Virus record (IMG/VR): IMGVR_UViG_3300021976_000032
Span: 1-45,112 of that record
Length of the DNA stretch: 45,112 nt
Source: a virus
Reading direction: 5' to 3' (one strand)
Shown: positions 39,541-45,112 of the stretch, piece by piece
How positions within the stretch are numbered: position 1 is the stretch's first letter
Layout: the number at the start of each line of letters is the position of its first letter
Translations under genes and position numbers: made by a program
Notes under the pieces: model-generated
What the model saw: the letters and a program-made list of their open reading frames with translations, nothing else
What the model was told of the DNA's origin: nothing
Databases searched by the model: none

Positions 39541-39624
39541 TCACCCAAGGCCGGTGACAAGGATGATGACCAGCACGATCAGAATGGCGATCAGCAAGAT
39601 TGTTTGAACGACGCCGTTAGTCAT
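39541..39624 (-). CDS. Micro-membrane peptide between portal and MuF genes (27 aa)
   Basis: ATG at 39624 forms TGA-TC-ATG with the portal stop; GAGGAGAAA is at good distance. The product is one membrane span (TILLIAILIVLVIILVTGLG). An unusual gene to find inside a head operon. Confidence 0.6.
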   Translation of the reverse strand: MTNGVVQTILLIAILIVLVIILVTGLG

Positions 39625-39626
39625 GA

Positions 39627-41204
39627 TCATTTCTCCTCAAGGCCGGCGGCGTCGGACTCGGGCAGTCTCAGGCTGACCGGGATTGCGCCGGTGAACGCCA
39701 AGCCCTCAAGACCGAGCCGGGCCGCCGCGTTTTCGGGTTCGACGCCGGCCCGGATAGCGACGCCGAGCGCGTCAAACTTGGCCTTAAGCTCGGTCGCCTC
39801 CGCTGCCCCGTCGGACTGTTGGTCTTGTCCGCCGCCACCCTCGGCGCCGGCCAGGGATTGAAGGGCCGTCATGATGTCTTCGGAGGCTGTGAGCCGTTCC
39901 CGAATGGCCGAGATTTGCGGCTGTGTCAGCCCGGGAATCATGGACAGGATGAGGTCGATCGGGACGCCGGCCGAAGCCAACTTGGTGACGCCGTCCACAA
40001 CGGAGCCGAACGATCGGGCCTCAGTGTCTTTCCACACGACCTCGGCGCCGATATCGTCGGCGGCTTCGGTGCCCCGCATAGCCTGATCAAGCCGTAGCGC
40101 CTGTTCGTGTGACTCCCCGAATGATTCCCGCTTGCCGCCGATCTTGCGCTGTTGGTTGGCTTCACCGGCGGCCAGGGCTTCAGCCGAAAGGTTGATCATC
40201 TTGCCGGTGACTTGTGACGGGGAAATCTGGGCGATCATCGCCACGTGTTCCATCATTTCGGCCAGCAACGCGTTATAGGGTTCGATCGACGCGGGGGCCA
40301 GGGTGGTTGCGTTCACGTCGGGGTCATCGAACGACCACACTCGGGACGCGGCGGCCTTGAGTACCTTGTCCGGTGTGGATGTCCATCCGCTGATCACCTT
40401 TTGCGGGAAAGCCCCGAACCGGGCCACGATCAACCGGTCATTGTTGACCTCATTGATAGCTAGCTGAGGGATGATCAACGGTTCGACCTCGCCCATGATC
40501 AAATCATCGGCGTCACGGCCATTCACGTACCGCACGACAGGACAGACGGGTGCTCCGTCGATCACGGCCCCGTGTTCGATCGGTGAGCCGACCTCGAATT
40601 GCCCTTCCCGCGCGAGCAACGTCAACGACTGGGCACGGGAACCGATGATCGGCGTCGACCCGAAATTCAACGGGTAGACAGCCTCGGCGTCGATCAGGAA
40701 ACCCTTGATCGTGGGCTGGCCGTCGGTCTCGTCCCGGAACAACTCAAGGGCGTACTGAGGCCACGCGTCGATCTGTGGATCTTCATAGACCGCCACCAAT
40801 TGGCGCGGCGATCGTGGACGCCACACAATCCGGCCATCGGCACGCTTGGTGATCGTCAGATAGGACACGCCATAGTTGCAGGCCGCGCGGTGCACCTCGG
40901 CCTGACGGGCATCCATGCGCTGTTCCTGCCACGACGCCCATGCCCGGGCGTCGTCGGTGGCGTTGGCGTGACGGTAGCCGACGACGGACAGGTTTTGCAC
41001 GAACGAGTCGACAACTAGGCCGATCACATTCTTTCGGCTGATCCGGGCAATGTCTTTGATTTCTTGCTCGGCGGCCTCGGGCACGTTGGGCGTACCAAGA
41101 TCACCACGCGCGAATCCGTAGATGCGATCATGCCGGGGCCGTTCCGCCTCATGTAGCCGCCGCATGCGGAACACCAACGAGTTGATTTCGTTCCGATCAA
41201 GCAT
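39627..41204 (-). CDS. Portal protein (525 aa)
   Basis: SPP1 gp6-like portal: N-terminal RMRRLHEAERPRHDRIYGF, wing strands with YLTITKRADGRIVWRPRSP, stem region (LLAEMMEHVAMIAQISPSQ ... EALAAGEANQQRKIGG) and a Gly/Gln-rich crown. It forms the packaging ring at the vertex. ATG at 41204 preferred to GTG at 41207 by spacing from AGGGGG. Confidence 0.88.
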   Translation of the reverse strand: MLDRNEINSLVFRMRRLHEAERPRHDRIYGFARGDLGTPNVPEAAEQEIKDIARISRKNVIGLVVDSFVQNLSVVGYRHANATDDARAWASWQEQRMDARQAEVHRAACNYGVSYLTITKRADGRIVWRPRSPRQLVAVYEDPQIDAWPQYALELFRDETDGQPTIKGFLIDAEAVYPLNFGSTPIIGSRAQSLTLLAREGQFEVGSPIEHGAVIDGAPVCPVVRYVNGRDADDLIMGEVEPLIIPQLAINEVNNDRLIVARFGAFPQKVISGWTSTPDKVLKAAASRVWSFDDPDVNATTLAPASIEPYNALLAEMMEHVAMIAQISPSQVTGKMINLSAEALAAGEANQQRKIGGKRESFGESHEQALRLDQAMRGTEAADDIGAEVVWKDTEARSFGSVVDGVTKLASAGVPIDLILSMIPGLTQPQISAIRERLTASEDIMTALQSLAGAEGGGGQDQQSDGAAEATELKAKFDALGVAIRAGVEPENAAARLGLEGLAFTGAIPVSLRLPESDAAGLEEK

Positions 41205-41225
41205 CACGAACCCCCTTCCCTTGTC

Positions 41226-42629
41226 TCATACGAAAACGGCATCCTGCATTCGCTTTACGGTCTCGGCGCCGAACAGGGCCAGGGTGCCGGCCACTAGCGG
41301 CGAGATATCGACGTCGGGGTCGGACCGGTCGAACCCCCAGCCGCCGGCCGCGCCGATCGGTCGTTTGATCGCACCGAGTAGCGCCACCTTGATCGACTCT
41401 TGCCCGCTGTGGGTGACGTGGCCGGTGTTGGCCTTGTCGACCAACAGCCCGCACGCCTTGGCCATGTCGGGCGCGGTGGATGTCACAACCCGTAGCCGGC
41501 GGCCCTTGAGCGGTGCGACCAGGGCGGCGGCCGGGCTCATCGCATCGATCACGATCGGCGTACGCCGGGTGGCCCTCAAGATCAGCCATTCCATGGCGGC
41601 CGATGCGTCGGGGCCGGCCCACACTTCCTCAAGGTGGGTTGTCTCCCCTTCCCGCCACGCGGCGGCAATCGAGACAAAACGATCATGATTCATGTCGACG
41701 GCCAGGGCTGAGGGGGCCACGCCGTCAGCCGGGCCAACGTCGGCCAGGGTGTCCCACACGTACGGACTGATCACGGCGCGGTGTTTCTTGACCTCATCCC
41801 ACACCCCGAGCGCTTCCCGGCGGAAACTCTCGGCCGTCAGATTCTTCCTCAGCCGCAACATGGCCCGCTCGGGCGTGCGGCTCGGGAATGACGGGTTGGC
41901 TTTGCGCCACTGTTCGCGGTCATCGATGTCAGCGGCACGATCGGCGGAAAGCTCTATATATAAGGTTTCCCGAGAGTCACCGGCCAGGGCTTCCTGCCTG
42001 ATCATGGTGAAGACTTCGCCCATGTCTTTCGGGCGGGGAGGCGTGCCGGCCATGATCGTTAACGGGTTCGGCGCCACGTTCTGCGCCGCGAGCATGTCTT
42101 CCATGGCCGATTCACCAAGAATCTGCGCCTCATCGAACACCAAAATATCGACCTTGCTGAACCCTCGGCCGAAGCCCTGTTCCCTTGCACCGAACAGAAC
42201 CCGTGACCCGTTGGTGAAGTTGACCGCCTCATCGCCTCGGCCACGGACGATCTGTCGAACGTGAGCCTTGACCTTGGCCTGCTGAGCTAGCCCGGTCATC
42301 GATGCGAACGTCTCTTTAGACGTTTTCACCCGGTGCGCCGTCCAGATGGCGGTGATCTTCGGGTTGATCAAGCACAACGCGAAAATGATTGCGGCCATGA
42401 GATAGGTTTTGCCGACCTGCCGGGGAATCGACATGGCGACCGTGTCCGAGGCGTAAAGGCCGTCGTCACGCGTGGCCAAGATCAGCCGGCCGGCCCCGTC
42501 TTGCCACCCGTCGAACACCCACCCGAACCGCTCACAGGTGGAACGGACGCGGGGCCAATCGGTGCCCGCTATGCCCGAGGGTTGGATGATGTGGCGGGCA
42601 ACATCAGATAGCCGACTGATCCCAACCAC
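41226..42629 (-). CDS. Terminase large subunit (467 aa)
   Basis: Packaging ATPase and nuclease. Walker A IPRQVGKTYLM (about residue 70), Walker B VDILVFDEAQ (about 160), coupling motif MAGTPPRP, and nuclease acidic residues in ALAVDMNHDRF and IVIDAMSP. Ends with KRMQDAVFV. GTG start at 42629 overlaps the small subunit by 26 bases; the start could be slightly downstream. Confidence 0.92.
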   Translation of the reverse strand: MVGISRLSDVARHIIQPSGIAGTDWPRVRSTCERFGWVFDGWQDGAGRLILATRDDGLYASDTVAMSIPRQVGKTYLMAAIIFALCLINPKITAIWTAHRVKTSKETFASMTGLAQQAKVKAHVRQIVRGRGDEAVNFTNGSRVLFGAREQGFGRGFSKVDILVFDEAQILGESAMEDMLAAQNVAPNPLTIMAGTPPRPKDMGEVFTMIRQEALAGDSRETLYIELSADRAADIDDREQWRKANPSFPSRTPERAMLRLRKNLTAESFRREALGVWDEVKKHRAVISPYVWDTLADVGPADGVAPSALAVDMNHDRFVSIAAAWREGETTHLEEVWAGPDASAAMEWLILRATRRTPIVIDAMSPAAALVAPLKGRRLRVVTSTAPDMAKACGLLVDKANTGHVTHSGQESIKVALLGAIKRPIGAAGGWGFDRSDPDVDISPLVAGTLALFGAETVKRMQDAVFV

Positions 42630-42903
42630 CCGAATCGTCAGCCTTGGCGGTGATCGAATCCGGCCCGTCGGACACCGTCAGCGTTTCAATCTCGCGGCTG
42701 ATTTCGATCTGCCGGCGCATGAGCGGCGACAGGTCACGCGGGTGTGTCTCCGGATCGTCAAGGGCCATGGCCAGCCGGCGACGCATGGCGCGCAATTCCT
42801 CGACCCGGGTGCCACGCTCGGCGGCGTCAAGGATCGGCGTCTTAACGGCCGCGTCGCCATGCTCAACCGCGCGTAGAACAGTGTTGCGGACCATCGTTTT
42901 CAC
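42604..42903 (-). CDS. Terminase small subunit-like protein (99 aa)
   Basis: Short helical protein (LDAAERGTRVEELRAMRRRLA ... LSPLMRRQIEISREIETL) just before TerL, the typical place and build of actinophage small terminases. GGAGG lies too near the GTG at 42903 and a little far from the ATG at 42894; either may be used. Confidence 0.65.
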   Translation of the reverse strand: MKTMVRNTVLRAVEHGDAAVKTPILDAAERGTRVEELRAMRRRLAMALDDPETHPRDLSPLMRRQIEISREIETLTVSDGPDSITAKADDSGGWDQSAI

Positions 42904-43057
42904 ATCCTCCGGGGTTGTCCTTTAATTAAAGCCAATCGTTTTATTTAATTCCGTGGCCTTTTGCACAATGAAACCGGAGTTTCACTGGGGGGGCGTCCGC
43001 GTATGCCGCGAGCAGCCCGGCGGCGTTGTTGGGGGCACCCCCCCACCCCCTTGTTGA
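42904..43057. promoter_or_regulatory. Terminase upstream region: candidate cos/pac site and promoter
   Basis: An AT island (CTTTAATTAAAG at 42920-42931 and more to 42957) is followed by a hairpin (TGAAAC-CGGA-GTTTCA) and a G/C block with runs of seven G or C. On the minus strand TTGTGC is 17 bp from AATAAA. In HNH-terminase phages the cos site lies between HNH and TerS; which bases are cut cannot be read. Confidence 0.45.
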
Positions 43058-43357
43058 TCACCACACCCTATGAGTGGTGTATGTACGGGCCGCTAGCTCA
43101 CTGGCCAGGGCGTCGGACTTGGCACGGTTGCACGTGTTGTGGGCGGGTTGCTTGTTGTCTAGCGTGTCGTCCCCGCCCCGGTTGATCGGGATTACATGAT
43201 CAACTACGAATGAGCGCAGATCGGGATAGGACAGTGCATAGTCGATGTCTGCACCGCATATGCCGCATGGTGGCTCGCCACGTCGGATGACACGACGGTG
43301 ACGATCACGAATGGTCGTGTTCCCACGTGGCGTAGCGATCACATCGTCACGTTTCAT
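43058..43357 (-). CDS. HNH endonuclease (99 aa)
   Basis: Zinc-supported HNH: CGIC (about residue 31), DHVIPINRGGDD (catalytic His, about 53), NKQPAHNTCNRAKSD. Terminase-linked HNH proteins are needed for cos cleavage and packaging in several phages. Start at 43357 after GATC; in-frame ATGs up to 43369 lack a better ribosome-binding site. Confidence 0.85.
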   Translation of the reverse strand: MKRDDVIATPRGNTTIRDRHRRVIRRGEPPCGICGADIDYALSYPDLRSFVVDHVIPINRGGDDTLDNKQPAHNTCNRAKSDALASELAARTYTTHRVW

Positions 43358-43370
43358 GATCATCATCACC

Positions 43371-43407
43371 CATGATCAACAGTGTGCGTGGTGCATGATC
43401 AACAGTG
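43371..43407. repeat. 14-bp direct repeat pair
   Basis: CATGATCAACAGTG at 43371-43384 and 43394-43407, starting 23 bp apart, directly upstream of the HNH gene. Two helical turns apart, so a protein-binding site is possible. Confidence 0.55.
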
Positions 43408-43414
43408 GTGATCA

Positions 43415-43603
43415 TTAGTCCTGTAGCTCAAGGCTCACGATGTGGTGACGTTGCACTAGCACAGTGACGTCACCCACAGTGAACGTGAGGACAGGGCTAC
43501 CACCTAGGTCGGCTAGCTCAGCGGCCATGTGGACCGCTGTCTCAGTGGGCATGTCTGCCATGGTGAGCGCTCGGCCGTCGGTGGTGTGCACGGTGCACCG
43601 CAT
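43415..43603 (-). CDS. Small hypothetical protein (62 aa)
   Basis: Begins MRCTVHTTDGRALTMAD and ends VLVQRHHIVSLELQD; a small alpha/beta fold. AGAGAGG lies rather far upstream. No family recognised. Confidence 0.6.
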   Translation of the reverse strand: MRCTVHTTDGRALTMADMPTETAVHMAAELADLGGSPVLTFTVGDVTVLVQRHHIVSLELQD

Positions 43604-43693
43604 GGTGTGGGTGGCCTCTCTGTGAGGGGTGGCCCATGATGATCATGGTGGACGCCTGAGGGGTGGGGGGTGTCTGCACACCACCCCCTGTCT

Positions 43694-43722
43694 GGGGTAG
43701 GGGGGTGGTGCAGGGGTGGGGG
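43694..43722 (+). other. G-quadruplex motif in G-rich gap
   Basis: Runs of 4, 6, 4 and 5 G separated by 2, 7 and 1 bases on the plus strand. It sits right after the repeat-protein stop (43732), within a ~130-bp gap also holding a GGGGGTG/CACCACCCCC hairpin. It could pause leftward transcription. Confidence 0.6.
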
Positions 43723-43731
43723 TGGTTGGCC

Positions 43732-45097
43732 CTACCCCTGGACTAGCCCTAGGACGGGCTTAGCTCCGTCCGGGGTACCTATCCACAGTTGCCCTTGCCT
43801 GATCACGTCACCGTCTCGCCATACCATGATCAACGCCCCCGTATTGATCGCAACCACAACCCACATGGTGCCTAGCGTGGCTTGCCCTGTGCTGGCCTTG
43901 AGGCCGGCCGCTTGGACGCCCCATTGGTGGGCCAGGGTGGACGATCCCGACGCTGACAGCGTGCCCTCAACACTCATCCCCCATGCTGTGGTGAGGATGG
44001 CTGTTCCGGTGTTGGTGCCCCCCGATACCGCCAAGATCACCCATTGATGATCAACAGCGGCCGTTCCCCCCGATGGACTTGTGCCCTCGGCGGTGGCGGA
44101 CCATGTCGTGTCAAGGGTGGCGTTACCGACGGACGTTCCACCCGACACGGCCAGCATGTTCCATACAGTGGAAACCGCGGCCTCACCTAGTGAAACTCGC
44201 CCACCGTCGGCCTGTGCAGCGTATTCCATGATCAACACGGCATCGCCGGACAACGGATGTGCACCGCTGGCCAACACCACATAGGTGTGGGTGGCCACAG
44301 CTTCCCCGGCCGACGTATGGACGCCGGCCGCTGTGGCCACGTATAAAGCCGCCATGGTTGCGGCCCCCTTGGGGGTTCGCTTCCCGGCGGAAGTGACCAC
44401 GTAGACCGCTGAGGCGCTAGCCGTGCCCTTGGGCGTCCGCTTGCCCGTGTTGGTGATCACGTAGGCCGCTGAGGCGCTAGCGGTGCCCGAATTCGGCACA
44501 CTGAGGGCGGCCACGGTGAACGCACCTGTGACTATTTCACGATCCGGTGAAAATGAACCGGTGCCATAGGTCGGAGTTGACGCGGGGGTGATCGACGTTG
44601 CCGTGATGTTGATGGCATGCGCCACGGTCAGATAGATGCCGTCGGTCGGTGAGGCGGCGGCGGCGGCGTCCAAGTCTTCTACCCATGGCGCCGTCCATAC
44701 CTGTGATGGCGCCGCACCGCCCGAGGTGCATGATCGACACCGAGCCGCAAGGATCACTTGTGCCGTGCCAGGGAGGCCAGTGAACGCCGGCCACGTGTCA
44801 TCACTGGGGGTGGAAGAGTTCGAACCGGTGTAGGTCGATCCGGCCGGAAACTCATACAGGCACCACCCGACCGGGTAGTTGCTTCCGTTGTGTGTAACGG
44901 TGACCGAGGTTTGCCCGGCCCCTGTTGCTGTCCACATGGACAGCTCGGCCGATGACACCGGCTGTTGTCTCTCAGTCCACCCGGCGGCAATCGTATTGGT
45001 GACCGCCCCGCCCATGAACAGGACCAACAGACTGCCCGCTGTGGCCGTGAACCCGAACGTGACGGTATGGCTAGTGGTGCCGTTGCGGGCCGCCGTG
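43732..45097 (-). CDS. Tail/appendage repeat protein, main part (joins 170..1)
   Basis: Carries on from position 1 at 44971; 44972-45097 repeats the left end. The full protein has 469 residues. A beta-rich N-terminal domain (~250 residues, with YEFPAGSTYTGSNS and WTAPWVEDLDAAAAAS) is followed by about eleven ~20-residue repeats of the form alternating hydrophobics, Y/W-V, xxxG, xxxxG (for example GKRTPKGTASASAVYVVTSA). It looks like a repetitive stalk or decoration. Placement before HNH/terminase is unusual for a tail gene. Confidence 0.7.
44972..45097. repeat. Terminal direct repeat, right copy
   Basis: Identical to 1-126; marks circular closure. The next 15 bases (45098-45112) do not continue the left-end sequence but match its reverse complement at 130-144. 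Confidence 0.9.
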
Positions 45098-45112
45098 GCT
45101 CAACAAAACCGG

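Overview
The window is a complete temperate-type actinobacteriophage genome (or excised prophage) assembled as one circular sequence. The first 126 bases recur at 44972-45097, and the gene cut by the window start (positions 170 to 1) continues without a frame break at 44971. The unit length is therefore about 44,971 bp. High GC, GTG/TTG starts, many GTGA/ATGA gene overlaps, a large serine integrase, a primase-polymerase plus helicase pair, an HNH-TerS-TerL terminase block and a siphovirus tail with a very long tape measure point to a siphovirus of a high-GC Gram-positive host. The genus cannot be named from sequence alone.

Layout. (1) Leftward early/replication operon, 10424 to 1278. It holds many small zinc-binding proteins, two micro-membrane proteins, a RuvC-like resolvase, a Cas4/RecB-like nuclease, an SSB-like protein, a primase-polymerase and a helicase, and ends in tandem terminators near 1.1 kb. 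(2) Leftward virion genes: a 160-aa collagen-tipped protein, a 115-aa protein and a 469-aa protein with 20-residue repeats that spans the origin (170 to 43732). Then come a small gene, HNH, TerS, TerL, portal, a 27-aa membrane peptide, MuF-like protein, scaffold, capsid, connectors, major tail protein, frameshifting chaperones, tape measure, baseplate proteins and a beta-helix tail spike. (3) Lysis cassette, 25.15-23.3 kb. (4) Decoration cassette, 23.3-20.2 kb: a two-domain GT2 glycosyltransferase, a second glycosyltransferase, an orphan Phd/HicB-like antitoxin and a sugar-O-methyltransferase-like protein. (5) Rightward block, 13.6-20.15 kb: C2H2 zinc-finger protein, RHH protein, excisionase-like protein, secreted/lipoprotein-like and membrane proteins, and a minimal tRNA-like minihelix. 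(6) Integration block, 13.2-10.9 kb, leftward: a small ORF, the serine integrase and small genes, headed by a 44-bp inverted repeat.

Genome-wide signals are the most unusual part. The octamer GGCCAGGG occurs about 50 times on the plus strand while I found no copy of its complement, whichever way the genes run. The palindrome TGATCA occurs about 150 times, against roughly 5 expected from base composition. GATC sits directly before the ATG of about 19 genes, often as the stop-start junction TGA-TC-ATG. A palindromic operator family, TGTA-nn-TACA, lies before the early operon and before the second rightward operon with the same 22-bp spacing.

No DNA polymerase, classical repressor or DNA methyltransferase was recognised, so replication probably relies on the host polymerase and the regulator of lysogeny is unidentified. 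RHH and excisionase-like proteins are candidates.
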